64,000 bases of DNA from Burkholderiales bacterium. GTDB lineage: Bacteria > Pseudomonadota > Gammaproteobacteria > Burkholderiales > SG8-41. Under the pieces are notes generated by a model. The model saw nothing but the letters and a program-made list of their open reading frames with translations. It made no database searches and was not told where the DNA came from. The stretch lies in NCBI GenBank assembly GCA_022841375.1, contig JALHRQ010000005.1:62001-126000 (forward strand), in the 5' to 3' direction. Below are positions 52,973 through 63,000 of the stretch, piece after piece (position 1 is the first letter of the stretch; each line of letters starts with the position of its first letter). The position numbers and the translations under genes were made by a program.

Positions 52973-53230
52973 TTAGCGGATTTTCAGCAAGTAATCAGTA
53001 ACGGCGGCACTATTCAGGTGGTAATGGCAGAGCTCGCGGTCGCCGTGCATCAAGACCGGCACCCACTCGCCAAAACGTTGCTCCAGCGCCGGATCGCTGT
53101 CGACATCAATAACATCCAGCTCAAACGGCTGACCGGCCTGTAACAGTTGCAGGCCGGTCAGCATGTCATCGCAAAGGTGGCACCAGGTCCGGCTGTAAAG
53201 CGTCAGCGCAGGACCGGGCCTGTCAGCCAT
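52973..53230 (-). CDS. Glutaredoxin-like protein (DUF836 type)
   Basis: An 85-aa thioredoxin-fold protein, MADRPGPALTLYSRTWCHLCDDM, with CHLC at residues 17-20 as the redox centre. EWVPVLMHGDREL contains the cis-Pro position. The frame extends to 53290, but the start at 53230 is natural, overlapping mucD by 8 bases. Small proteins of this kind end the rpoE-rseAB-mucD operon in other betaproteobacteria, where their role is unknown; envelope-stress redox repair is a guess. A terminator follows. Confidence 0.85.
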   Translation of the reverse strand: MADRPGPALTLYSRTWCHLCDDMLTGLQLLQAGQPFELDVIDVDSDPALEQRFGEWVPVLMHGDRELCHYHLNSAAVTDYLLKIR

Positions 53231-54605
53231 TACCGTCGAGGCGAAGCGGAATGTATAGCGAATTGCCGCCGCGACGTACCAGCAAGGCAACGATGCGGCC
53301 TTTGTCGAAACTGCCCATCAACTGACGGAACTGTTCCACCGACTTCACGTCCTGGTTGTTGACTGCCAGGATCACGTCGCCGCGACGCAGACCGGCACGG
53401 GCTGCGATGCCCTGCGCATTGTCGACAAATACGCCGCCTTCGACTTTGAGTTCCTTGCGTTGCGCATCAGTCAGATCCGTCAGACTCATGCCAAACTGCG
53501 CCACAGCGGGAGGTTGCGGTTTCGCGCTGCGCGCCTGCCGGCCGGAACGATCATCAGGTAATTCAGCGACGACGATCTGCAGATCGCGGGTGGCCTTGTT
53601 GCGCCAGATCTGGATCGCGACCTTGTTACCGGGTTTGGTGCCGCCGACTACACGCGGCAGGTCTTCGGATGAATTCACGGCTTTGCCGTCGAAACGCAGG
53701 ATCACGTCGCCGGCTTCGATCCCGGCCTTGTCGGCGGGACCACCTTTTTCAACCGAATTGACCAGCGCACCCTGCGCCTTGGGCAGACCGAACCCGTCAG
53801 CAAGTTCCTTGGTGACCTGCTGGATGACCACTCCGATACGGCCCCGCGTTACCTTGCCGGTGGTACGTAATTGCTGCGCTATGTCATTGGCGACATCGAT
53901 CGGGATCGCGAATGAAAGCCCCATGAATCCGCCGGTACGACTGTAGATCTGGGAGTTGATGCCGACCACTTCACCGCGCAGGTTGAATAGCGGTCCGCCG
54001 GAGTTACCGGGATTGACCGCGACATCCGTCTGGATGAACGGAACGAAGTTTTCCTGCGGCAGCGACCGTCCCTTGGCGCTGACAATCCCGGCAGTCACCG
54101 TATTGTCGAAACCGAATGGGGAACCGATGGCAACGACCCACTCGCCCACTTTCAGTTTTGAGGCATCGCCGAAACGCACGGTCGGCAGGTTGGTCGCATC
54201 GATTTTGATCAAGGCGACATCGGTACGTTTGTCGGCCCCGATGACTTTGGCCTTGAATTCCCGCTTGTCTGTCAGCTTGACAGTGACTTCTTCGGCGGAG
54301 TCAATCACATGGGCGTTGGTCAGTATGTAACCATCGGCGGAAATAATGAAACCTGACCCCAGTGATTGCGGCTGGAATTCGCGCTGCCCAGGATTGGGTG
54401 AAAAACGCCGGAAAAACTCGAAAAACGGGTCGTTTTCATCGAGTTGCGGCAACTGCTGGGAAAGCGTGTTGCGTGCCGTCAGTGTGGTGCTGATATTGAC
54501 GACAGCGCCACCTTGTTTTTCGACCAGATCGGTGAAATCGGGCAACTGCGCGGATACCTGCAGCGGAATCAGCAGGAACAGCGCCAGCATCAAAGTTCTG
54601 AGCAT
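53223..54605 (-). CDS. mucD: Periplasmic serine protease DegQ/MucD
   Basis: HtrA-family protease and chaperone of the periplasm, a sigma-E target. From ATG 54605 (460 aa) a signal peptide ends near VSAQ (residue about 20). The triad is His99 (TNAHVI), Asp129 (KRTDVAL) and Ser202 (GNSGGP). Two PDZ domains follow (about 265-345 and 375-455), with GDVILRFDGKAV and GDVILAVNNQDV. The frame upstream to 54713 is not typical. RseB, RseA and RpoE are directly upstream. The C-terminus overlaps the glutaredoxin gene. Confidence 0.95.
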   Translation of the reverse strand: MLRTLMLALFLLIPLQVSAQLPDFTDLVEKQGGAVVNISTTLTARNTLSQQLPQLDENDPFFEFFRRFSPNPGQREFQPQSLGSGFIISADGYILTNAHVIDSAEEVTVKLTDKREFKAKVIGADKRTDVALIKIDATNLPTVRFGDASKLKVGEWVVAIGSPFGFDNTVTAGIVSAKGRSLPQENFVPFIQTDVAVNPGNSGGPLFNLRGEVVGINSQIYSRTGGFMGLSFAIPIDVANDIAQQLRTTGKVTRGRIGVVIQQVTKELADGFGLPKAQGALVNSVEKGGPADKAGIEAGDVILRFDGKAVNSSEDLPRVVGGTKPGNKVAIQIWRNKATRDLQIVVAELPDDRSGRQARSAKPQPPAVAQFGMSLTDLTDAQRKELKVEGGVFVDNAQGIAARAGLRRGDVILAVNNQDVKSVEQFRQLMGSFDKGRIVALLVRRGGNSLYIPLRLDGNG

Positions 54606-54657
54606 GGTGGTTTTCCGGAGAAAGAAATAGAAATCGGGAAATACAACAGGAATTGAT

Positions 54658-55647
54658 TTAACGCGGTGACGTCGTGACTGCCGCAGTGGCTTTAGGTTCC
54701 AGGGAGCGCGCAAGCTGCATTACGGTTTCAGCGGGGGTTTCGCCCAACACGGTGACGGTATAACCCCCTACCGGACGAGTGTACATCGACACCGCCCCTT
54801 GATGGCGCAAGGCCGGTTTTTTATCCGCTTTTGTACCCGGTTCGATAAACACTGAAATCGCCGCCAGCCCGTCGGAGAACACGAGATGGGACATGGTGCC
54901 GCTTTTTCCAGGTATCGAACGGCGTAATTCCATGAGTTTGGTGAAACCAGCGGGCTGATTCTGCACGATCCAGCCTGAGTCGCCGCTGTCAGCGGCCGTC
55001 ATCGCCGAACGGTCAACGCGCCAGTTCTGCTTGTTACTGATGGCGGCATATTTGGATCTCACCAGGTCTCGTTTGAAACCGCCGCCGATCTCAAGCGTTG
55101 AGAAAGAAAACGCTTCGAGCGTTTCATTCTTGTCATTGAACGTGCGCGCGCGCAAAGGCAATCCGGTTTTGACATCGGCGCAGAATCGCCGTGCGTAACG
55201 CAGGTTGTCCTTCGGCAGCAGAGCAACCCATTGACATTCAACCCCGGCTACCCGGTCCTTAGCTTCTTTGAAGATACGGTAGTGATGTGTCAAATCCTGT
55301 ATCTGCTCCAAGCGCACCGGGAATTGGCGGGATCCCCGTGGGTCGATCAGCACGGTTTTTGTTCCGGGCAGATAACAGGTGACCTGATCATTAGTACGGA
55401 TGACTTCACGAGCGGGGCCGTCCAGGGTCTCAAGACGTTCGAGCACGCCGCCCGCGGGATTTACGAAATGCGCAATGCGCGAAGTTTCTGATTGGCCGCC
55501 GTGATTGAATACAAACGTGCCGGAGTAATTGGTTGTGCGGCTCGCCGAGGCCATTTTTTCAAGCATGGCAAGGCCATCACGAGTGCTGTCGGCAGCCAGC
55601 GCAGCAGCCGGCAGCAACCCGCAAAGCAGAATCCAGCTGACTCTCAT
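54658..55647 (-). CDS. rseB: Sigma-E regulatory protein RseB (MucB)
   Basis: Periplasmic protein that protects RseA from proteolysis and senses envelope stress. The 329-aa protein has a signal peptide (MRVSWILLCGLLPAAALAADS), a lipoprotein-like N-terminal domain (about 25-200, TNYSGTFVFNHGGQSETSRIAHF) and a smaller C-terminal domain (about 210-320) that binds RseA. Starts 6 bases after rseA. Together with rpoE and rseA it forms the standard three-gene set. Confidence 0.94.
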   Translation of the reverse strand: MRVSWILLCGLLPAAALAADSTRDGLAMLEKMASASRTTNYSGTFVFNHGGQSETSRIAHFVNPAGGVLERLETLDGPAREVIRTNDQVTCYLPGTKTVLIDPRGSRQFPVRLEQIQDLTHHYRIFKEAKDRVAGVECQWVALLPKDNLRYARRFCADVKTGLPLRARTFNDKNETLEAFSFSTLEIGGGFKRDLVRSKYAAISNKQNWRVDRSAMTAADSGDSGWIVQNQPAGFTKLMELRRSIPGKSGTMSHLVFSDGLAAISVFIEPGTKADKKPALRHQGAVSMYTRPVGGYTVTVLGETPAETVMQLARSLEPKATAAVTTSPR

Positions 55648-55653
55648 CGGAAA

Positions 55654-56169
55654 TTAACGGCCTGACGGGGTAGTTGCAGAGATAGTACGGATATAGGGAA
55701 CTACGCCCTGAAGCCCGCTGCTTGGCGATACGCCCTGGTGTGCAAGCAGATATTCGTTCATTTGTTCGCCGCCGGGAGCACTGACCAGTTGCGGCTCCGC
55801 GATTTGAACTACGGGCGTGGTCGCCTTGGCAAGCTCTGCGGGAGCATTGACCGCGGTGCCGGTTGAGAAAGCCATCCAGCCCACCACCGCGATTGCTGAA
55901 ACCGAGGCAGCCGCCGAAAAGGCAAAAGTCAAAGCCTTGCCGGGTTTAGGGACCCGGCGCGGCGCAAGCACCGTGGGCTCATTCTGCAAAGCGGCGGAAA
56001 CTTGCGTGATCACGTTGATCGACAAGCCCTGTCCGCGCAATGAATCGCCGATCAGATGGTAGGTATCCCAGGTTTCCCTTGACTCCGGGGTATCTTCCAG
56101 CCGGCGCAAGGCCTGAGCTGAATCATCGGGTGAAAGTTCGCTGTCCATTAGTGCCGAAATCTGTTCCAT
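55654..56169 (-). CDS. rseA: Anti-sigma factor RseA (MucA)
   Basis: Inner-membrane anti-sigma factor for RpoE. The 171-aa protein has the N-terminal cytoplasmic sigma-binding domain (MEQISALMDSELSPDDSAQALRRL), one transmembrane helix (about 88-107, TFAFSAAASVSAIAVVGWMA) and a short periplasmic part ending with VPYIRTISATTPSG. It is proteolysed after envelope stress. Only one base separates it from the rpoE stop. Starts at ATG 56169. Confidence 0.94.
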   Translation of the reverse strand: MEQISALMDSELSPDDSAQALRRLEDTPESRETWDTYHLIGDSLRGQGLSINVITQVSAALQNEPTVLAPRRVPKPGKALTFAFSAAASVSAIAVVGWMAFSTGTAVNAPAELAKATTPVVQIAEPQLVSAPGGEQMNEYLLAHQGVSPSSGLQGVVPYIRTISATTPSGR

Positions 56170-56170
56170 C

Positions 56171-56770
56171 TCACCATCTCCTGTCCTTGCTGGTCCCCAG
56201 CAGGGGTCTTAACTTGCTCGCGACCGCTTCACGAGCCCGGAAAATTCTCGAGCGAACCGTACCAACCGGACATTGCATGATCTCGGCAATCTCCTCGTAA
56301 CTCAGCCCCTCAACTTCACGCAGCGTGATGGCCGTCCTTAATTCTTCTGGCAATTCAAGCAGGGTTTGGTTCACTGTCTCCCCCACTTGTTTGCTCATCA
56401 GCTGGTTTTCCGGGGTGTTCAGATCCCGTAACTGCTCACCCGCTTCGGTCGATTCAGCCTCTTCTGCATCCATTTCCGTGCTGGTCGGCGCGCGCCGACC
56501 CATCGCCACCAGATGATTTTTGGCGGTATTGATGCCAATCCGGTACAGCCACGTATAAAACGCACTCTCGCCACGAAAACCCGGAAGCGCGCGGTAAGCC
56601 TTGATAAAAGCTTCCTGCGTCACATCCTCAACCTCGCTGGGGTCACGAATAAAGCGCGACAGCAGTCGTCCCAGCTTGCGCTGGTATTTACTGACCAGCA
56701 AGTCGAATGCACGCTTGTCACCACGCTGCACCCGCTCTACCAGCTGCTGATCGACTTCGCGATCGCTCAT
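56171..56770 (-). CDS. rpoE: Extracytoplasmic sigma factor RpoE/AlgU
   Basis: Directs transcription of envelope-stress genes. The 199-aa protein starts at ATG 56770 (MSDREVDQQLVERV); the frame to 56818 is not family-like. Region 2 has LVSKYQRKLGRLLSRFIRDPSEVEDVTQEAFIKAYRAL and the DNA-melting helix GESAFYTWLYRIGINTAKNHL; region 4 has LPEELRTAITLREVEGLSYEEIAEIMQCPVGTVRSRIFRARE. A sigma-E-type promoter upstream suggests autoregulation. First gene of the rpoE-rseA-rseB-mucD-glutaredoxin unit. Confidence 0.97.
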   Translation of the reverse strand: MSDREVDQQLVERVQRGDKRAFDLLVSKYQRKLGRLLSRFIRDPSEVEDVTQEAFIKAYRALPGFRGESAFYTWLYRIGINTAKNHLVAMGRRAPTSTEMDAEEAESTEAGEQLRDLNTPENQLMSKQVGETVNQTLLELPEELRTAITLREVEGLSYEEIAEIMQCPVGTVRSRIFRAREAVASKLRPLLGTSKDRRW

Positions 56771-56888
56771 TATTATTGGATCCCTGACGCTTCGGCTGTT
56801 CTGCTTTCCGGCAGGCAATGTGCACTGACCGGCGCAGCAGTATAAAGCACCGGCAAGCAGACGACATGCGTCACCGAAGCGTTAGTGC

Positions 56889-56915
56889 ACTGACAGGAAA
56901 CCCTTGATTAAGTTC
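56889..56915 (-). promoter_or_regulatory. Sigma-E-like autoregulatory promoter of rpoE
   Basis: On the minus strand GAACTT (56910-56915) is followed after 16 bases by TCAGT (56889-56893), close to the AlgU/RpoE pattern GAACTT-N16-TCTGA-type. The rpoE start codon is about 110 bases downstream. A second weak box TATACT (56839-56844) could be a housekeeping -10. Confidence 0.6.
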
Positions 56916-56945
56916 ATACAGGGGGCATTTTTCATGATATGGCAT

Positions 56946-58505
56946 TCAGCGCGAAGCGCCTGAGGCCGCATTCGGCGCCCATACGCGGCGGTCAAGCGCC
57001 CGGAACAGCAGTTCAAGCAGCAGCGCCAGCACAGCGGCGGGAATCGCCCCTGCCAGCATCAAATCCCGATCGTTGACCGCGAGGCCGGCAACGATGCGCT
57101 CCCCGAAGCCGCCGGCGCCGATGAATGCAGCAATGGTCGCTGTGCCCACATTGATGACCGCTGCTGTCTTGATGCCGGCCATGATGCCCGGCAGGGCCAG
57201 AGGCATTTCGATCAGGCGCAGTCGCTGCCAGGCATCCAGACCCAGCGCACGGCCGGCATCCAGCATATCTTTGCCCACACCGGTTACGGCCGCTTCAGTG
57301 CTGCGGACAATCGGCAACAAGGCATAAATAAACAAAGCCAGGATTGCCGGCAAGGCGCCAATTTGGTCGAGTGCGGCAATCAAAAACGCTAACAACGCCA
57401 GACTGGGTACCGTTTGCAGCAAACTAACCGCGGGCAGTATCCAGCGTCCGGCCTGCGGCGCACGTTGCGCCCAAATGCCCAGCGGAATCCCGACAAAAAT
57501 ACTCAACAATAATGAGCTGCAAACCAGCAACAGATGTTGGGCCGTCAATCGCGGCAGATCGGGGCCGAATACCAAAGCGACCAATGTTTGGCGGCCTTCG
57601 GCGGAAGCCATCGTGCCCCCCGTGAGCCACTGCGAGGCGACTGCTGCAAAACTGCTGCCCTGCAGTTCCACCGCGGCGTTCATGCTGCGCATGACCTCAA
57701 CGCTCAGCCCACCCTGCAGCTTTTGCAGCGCCGCCCAGCCTTCAGGATGACGCTGCGGCAGATCCTTGCGATAAACCAACAAGGCTTCATAAGCTGGAAA
57801 CACCCGACGGTCATCACTCAACACATTGAGTCGATGCCGGTTGATCTGTGGGTCAGTGGTGTAAACATCGACGATGTCGACCTGGCCACGCGCCAGCGCT
57901 TCATACGCCAGTCCGTGCTCAAGACTGCGGACGGACATGGCCTCCAATCCATAAGCCGCGCGCAATGCCGGCCAGCCATCCCGCCGGTTGAGAAATTCAG
58001 GCGAAAGCCCGGCGCGCAGATTCTGCACAAGGCTTAAATCACTGATGCGCGTGTAGCCCGTCCGGGCAGCTGCGTCCGAACCCATGGCCAGGGCATAAGC
58101 ATTTTCGAATCCCAGCGGAATCCCCGCAGCGAGTCCGTGTACCTCCAGCTGGCGGTTCAGTTCCTGCAACGACGGTACGTTCTTCAAACCCAGCAGTTCC
58201 AGTGCCACCGTACCGGTGTAATCCGGATAAATATCGATGGCGCCGCTCTTTAATGCCGAAAAAAGTATCGCGGAATTGCCGAGCCCGGGGCGATGTTCGA
58301 CATCAGTCACACCCGCGAGTCGCGCGGTGCCGGTGATGATTTCACCGAGAATGTACGACTCAGTGAAACGTTTTGACCCCACCCGCAACGGGTCCGCAGC
58401 GGCATCGGGAATAAGCACCAGCAGTTGAAACAGAATAATCGCCGCAGAAGCAGCTATCCGCCTTGGAAAGCCGAAAATGGATCCTCGGACAGCGCATCGT
58501 TGCAT
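56946..58505 (-). CDS. Osmoprotectant ABC transporter receptor-permease fusion (OpuC-like)
   Basis: Probable uptake system for glycine betaine, choline or a related quaternary amine. From ATG 58505 (519 aa) a signal-type helix (about 13-33, IAASAAIILFQLLVL) precedes the receptor domain (about 40-310: RVGSKRFTESYILGEII, YPDYTGTVALELL, FPAYEALLVY), then a permease domain (about 325-505) with five or six helices and the EAA loop DAGRALGLDAWQRLRLIEMPLALPGIMAG. No ATPase gene lies in the window. The frame continues upstream to 58604, past the divergent aminotransferase start, so the start is uncertain. Family assignment is good; ligand is inference. Confidence 0.88.
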   Translation of the reverse strand: MQRCAVRGSIFGFPRRIAASAAIILFQLLVLIPDAAADPLRVGSKRFTESYILGEIITGTARLAGVTDVEHRPGLGNSAILFSALKSGAIDIYPDYTGTVALELLGLKNVPSLQELNRQLEVHGLAAGIPLGFENAYALAMGSDAAARTGYTRISDLSLVQNLRAGLSPEFLNRRDGWPALRAAYGLEAMSVRSLEHGLAYEALARGQVDIVDVYTTDPQINRHRLNVLSDDRRVFPAYEALLVYRKDLPQRHPEGWAALQKLQGGLSVEVMRSMNAAVELQGSSFAAVASQWLTGGTMASAEGRQTLVALVFGPDLPRLTAQHLLLVCSSLLLSIFVGIPLGIWAQRAPQAGRWILPAVSLLQTVPSLALLAFLIAALDQIGALPAILALFIYALLPIVRSTEAAVTGVGKDMLDAGRALGLDAWQRLRLIEMPLALPGIMAGIKTAAVINVGTATIAAFIGAGGFGERIVAGLAVNDRDLMLAGAIPAAVLALLLELLFRALDRRVWAPNAASGASR

Positions 58506-58584
58506 GGCGCGAAGATGGTAGCATGCCTCTGTGCGCGCCTCTGGAAGCGCGCTGACCAACCAGAAAACCCGAACTGGATCTGCC

Positions 58585-59916
58585 ATGACCGCACGCGATA
58601 CCAAACTTGATTCCTACTGGATGCCTTTCACCGCCAACCGTGCCTTTAAACAGGCGCCGCGCATGCTGGTCGCTGCGAAAGACATGCATTATTCAACCGA
58701 CGATGGTCGCCAGATTCTTGACGGCACTTCCGGCCTCTGGTGCGTCAATGCCGGACATTGCCGTCCGCGCATCGTCGAAGCCATCCAGAAGCAGGTCGCG
58801 ACCATGGACTACGCGCCGGCGTTCCAGATGGGTCATCCCGATGCCTTTCGCGTGGCTGAGCGTCTCGCAGCAATGGCGCCTGGCGATCTTGATCACGTGT
58901 TCTATTGCAATTCCGGCTCCGAAGGCGTCGATACCGCTTTGAAAATTGCCCTCGCCTACCACCGCGCGCGTGGCGAAGGCCACCGCAATGTGCTGATTGG
59001 TCGTGAGCGCGGTTATCACGGTGCCGGCTTCGGCGGCATTTCCGTCGGCGGCATCCCGGCCAACCGCAAGGTCTACGGCAACATGCTGTTCCGCGTCGAT
59101 CATCTCGCGCATACGCATAACCTCAAGGAAAATGCCTTCAGCCGCGGCCAGCCCGCCTGGGGCGCGCATCTCGCGGATGAACTCGAAACGCGCATCGTGC
59201 CGCTGCACGATGCCAGCAACATCGCCGCGGTCATCGTAGAACCGCTGGCCGGTTCCACCGGCGTGCTGGTGCCGCCCAAGGGTTACCTCGAACGCCTGCG
59301 CCAGATCTGCGACAAATACGGTCTGTTGTTGATTTTCGATGAAGTCATCACCGGTTTCGGTCGCACCGGCCCCTGCTTTGCTGCTGATGCAGTCGGCGTG
59401 GTGCCGGACATGATGATCATTGCAAAAGGACTCACTAACGGCACGGTACCGATGGGCGCGGTGATGGTTCGCCGCGGCATTTACGAAACCGTGGTCAACA
59501 ACGCGCCGCCGGGCATGGTTGAACTGTTTCATGGCTACACCTATTCGGGGCACCCGCTGGCTACGGCGGCGGCATTGGCCAGCCTGGATACCTTCGAAGA
59601 AGAGGGGTTGTTCCAGCGCGGACAGGAACTCGCACCTTACTTTGAACAGGCGGTGCAATCGCTACGCGAAATGCCCAACGTCATCGACGTGCGCAACATG
59701 GGCCTGGTCGCCGGCATCGAACTCGAATCGCGGCCCGGTGCGCCGACGGCGCGCGCTTTCGAAACCTTCCTGAAGTGTTACGAAAAAGGCGTGTTGATCC
59801 GCACCACCGGCGACATCATCGCGCTGTCGCCACCGCTGATCATCAGCAAGGCGCAGATCGATGAACTGATCGGCACACTCGCCGACGCCTTGCGTGAGGT
59901 TGGACGTAACGGTTAA
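58585..59916 (+). CDS. Omega-amino acid:pyruvate aminotransferase (class III)
   Basis: PLP enzyme that moves an amino group from beta-alanine or another omega-amino acid to pyruvate. The start at 58585 (MTARDTKLDSYWMPFTANR) is chosen over 58531 because YWMPFTANR is the typical opening of this group. The 443-aa protein has GTSGLWCVNAGHCRP, NSGSEGVDTALKIA, YHGAGFGG, the LLIFDEVITGFGRTG Asp that holds the pyridine nitrogen, and the PLP-Lys in MMIIAKGLTNG. It matches beta-alanine/omega-amino acid transaminases of Burkholderiales and Pseudomonas. It is divergent from the osmolyte transporter and ends at a strong terminator. Confidence 0.94.
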   Translation: MTARDTKLDSYWMPFTANRAFKQAPRMLVAAKDMHYSTDDGRQILDGTSGLWCVNAGHCRPRIVEAIQKQVATMDYAPAFQMGHPDAFRVAERLAAMAPGDLDHVFYCNSGSEGVDTALKIALAYHRARGEGHRNVLIGRERGYHGAGFGGISVGGIPANRKVYGNMLFRVDHLAHTHNLKENAFSRGQPAWGAHLADELETRIVPLHDASNIAAVIVEPLAGSTGVLVPPKGYLERLRQICDKYGLLLIFDEVITGFGRTGPCFAADAVGVVPDMMIIAKGLTNGTVPMGAVMVRRGIYETVVNNAPPGMVELFHGYTYSGHPLATAAALASLDTFEEEGLFQRGQELAPYFEQAVQSLREMPNVIDVRNMGLVAGIELESRPGAPTARAFETFLKCYEKGVLIRTTGDIIALSPPLIISKAQIDELIGTLADALREVGRNG

Positions 59917-59960
59917 AAGTTGTTTAAAAACAATAACTTATAATATACTTTCGATATAAT

Positions 59961-59993
59961 AAAAGGGGCAGCCTGTGGGACTGCCCCTTTTTT
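59961..59993. terminator. Bidirectional intrinsic terminator
   Basis: AAAAGGGGCAG-N9-CTGCCCCTTTT is a perfect 11-bp stem followed by more T on the plus strand and preceded by A on the other, between the convergent aminotransferase and the large flavoprotein genes. Confidence 0.92.
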
Positions 59994-60006
59994 ATGACTG
60001 CGAATT

Positions 60007-63000
60007 TTATTTCGTCAGGCAGTAGCGCAGCCAGGCCGCCGTCAGTTTTTCCTGGGTCGAATTCTGCTTCAGCCGTTGGTCCAGTGCCGGCCAATCCACA
60101 TGGTCAAGCTCCTGATCCTGATTGAAGCAGGAGAACACATAACTCTTCTTGCCGGTCTGAGGATCGACATGCGGCTGCAGGCACTGCGCGCAGATTTCTT
60201 TCATCATGCACTGCATTGGCGAGTTGATCGATCCGACCGCGTGGTGGCATTCCTTCAGATGCGGCTTGAGGATTTCATGCCGCGCTCGGGCCACCGCCGC
60301 CATCATCTTGTCCGAACCGATGGCGATAATGCGGTCGGCATCGCTGAACGCAATCATTTGCTCGCCGAGTTCACCGGAGGCATAACTCTTCATCGCCTGC
60401 ACGATGTTGCCGACGAAGGTGCGGTCCGCAGGCCGTGAAGGTTTGAACCCCGGCGGCTCATCGCAGCACCAGATCACCACATCGCTTGCCGCTTCGATGT
60501 TTTCCACGTGGTAGCGGTCAGCCATTGATTTGTAGCCGGCAAAATAAAGCACCTTGCTGCCGGCCTTGCGCATGGCCTGGCCGATGGAAAACAACACGGC
60601 ATTGCCCAGACCGCCGCCGACCAGCACCACGGTCTCGCCGGAGGTGATTTCAGTCGGTGCACCGGTCGGCCCCATCAGGATCACCGGTTCGCCGGGTTTC
60701 AGTTCCATGCACAGGTTGCTCGAGCCACCCATTTCCAACACGATGGTCGAGAGCAGGCCTTTTTCCCGGTCGACCCAGGCGCCGGTCAACGCCAGGCCTT
60801 CCATCGCCAGCGTGCTGCCTTGGGTTTTCTGTGCACGAGCCTCAAAATTCTGCAAACGATAGAATTGGCCCGGCTGGAAACGCCGTGCAGCCATCGGCGC
60901 CTTGAGGATCACTTCGACAATGGTCGGCGTCAGGCGTTTGACTTCATGCACCGTGGCGCGCAGTTCGGCTTGTAGTTTGCCCAGGAATCCGGCGTCGTCG
61001 GTTGTTGCCGCAGGCTGAACCTGCTCCAGCACCTTGCTGACGACGGGATAACCTTGCTTCGCACTGCCCACCGCTTTGACGACATTGCCGAAGAACGACG
61101 GATGCACGTCGCCGAAATAGCTGATGCAGCGGCCGTCGTCGCGCTTTGACAGCAGCACGTTGATGGCATTGGGTTTGGATATGGATTTCTCGGCAGCGAC
61201 TGGTTGACCGGATTCATCGCAGGCACGGAAGTAACGGCCATCGAGCACAAAGTGATCGGCATCTTCGCGCGCCAGCACGGTATTCGGCTGTGTGCCTGCG
61301 GCGATCAACACGGCTTTCGCCGGCATCACCGTTTGCCCGGCATCCCGCCATTCTCCATCTTCGCTTTTTAATTGCACCGCAACCTTGAGTCCGCTGGCAT
61401 GGCCGTATTGATCGGTTTCGATCGCAATCGGCGTCAGGCATTCGGCGAAGGTGATGCCTTCCTCCAAAGCCTTGTGTATTTCCTCGTGGTTGAGCGTGTA
61501 TGACGGGCTGTCGACCATCCGCTTGCGGTAAGCGATCGTGGCGCCGCCCCAGGACTGCAGCAGTTGCAGAACGCGCGGTTCGCGCCCTTCTTTTTCCGCA
61601 GCCGCACGTTCGGCACGAATCGCTTGGGCATGCGCAATGAATTCCTCCGCAATACCGCGCTCTTCCGGCGTCCAGGTGATGCCAGTGCCGGCTTCGCCGA
61701 GTGTGGCGACCAGCGTTTCATGGCGCTTGAGGAATTTCTCGACCTGCAACGGGTAATAAGCCAGCGACTCGGTGGCGGTATCGATCGCGGTCAATCCGCC
61801 GCCGATGACCACCACCGGCAAACGCAACTGCATATTGGCAATCGAGTCATCCTTGGCTGCACCGGTGAGTTGCAAGGCCATCAGGAAATCCGACGCCGTA
61901 CGCACGCCCCGCGCCAGACCGTTGGGCATGTCGAGCACCGTGGGGCGCCCCGCCCCGATGGCCAGCGCAATGTGGTCGAAGCCCAGCGCAAACGCATCTT
62001 CAGCGGTTACCGTGCCGCCGAAGCGCACGCCGCCGAACAGCGCAAACTGCTCCCGGCGCTCAAGCAGCAACCTTATGATTTTTAAGAAGTTTTTATCCCA
62101 GCGTACCGTGATGCCATATTCAGCAACACCGCCGAAACCGGCCATCGCACGCGTATCCAGCGATTCATACAGATCACGGATGTCTCGGATCGGATGGAAC
62201 GGCACCCGCTTGCCTGCGGCATCGACACCGGACAGCGCCGGCGGCAAGGGCTCGATTTTCAGGCCGTCGATGCCGACCACGGTATGGCCGTCGTTCATCA
62301 GGAAATGCGACAGTGAAAACCCCGCAGGCCCCATGCCGGCAACCAGGATGCGTTTTCCCGAGGCCGCCTTGGGATAGGGATTGCGCAGGTTCAGCGGATT
62401 CCAGCGCGTCAGCAGACTGTAAATCTCAAAACCCCAGGGCAGTTCCAGCACATCCTTCAGCGTGCGTGTTTCCGCCTGCGGAATATTGACCGGTTCCTGC
62501 TTCTGGTAGATGCAGGATTTCATGCAGTCGTTGCAGATGCGATGGCCTGTTGCAGCGGCCATCGGATTGTCGATGGCGATAATCGCCAGCGCGCCGATGG
62601 CAAGGCCTTCGGTCTTGGCTTTATGGAACTCCGAAATTTTCTCTTCGAGTGGGCAACCGGCCAGCGTGATGCCGAACGGCGACTTCTTGAACGACTGCGC
62701 ACCGCGCCCGCTGGCACCCTTCTCCAGCAATCCCTTCGAACACGAATCCTTGCCCTGCTCATGGCACCAGATGCAGTAATTCGCCTCGTCCAGCGCGCCC
62801 GCGAGATCAGTGCCGCTGTCGGTCAGTTTGAATCCGGCACGCTGGCGCAGCTTCGACACATCGAAGCGGTGCTCGGCATACCCGCTGCCGGTGCCGACCC
62901 GGGACGGCACCAGGTTCTGGAAATCCAGCTTGTGCGGTGATTTGAACAGCACACCATCGTGGTGACGGGCACGCCCTGCTTCAGTGTGCGCAGCCCATGC

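Noticed and set aside
56839-56867. Housekeeping sigma-70 promoter for rpoE
   Set aside because: TATACT is a fair -10 but no -35 match at 16-18 bp; mentioned only with the sigma-E-like site.
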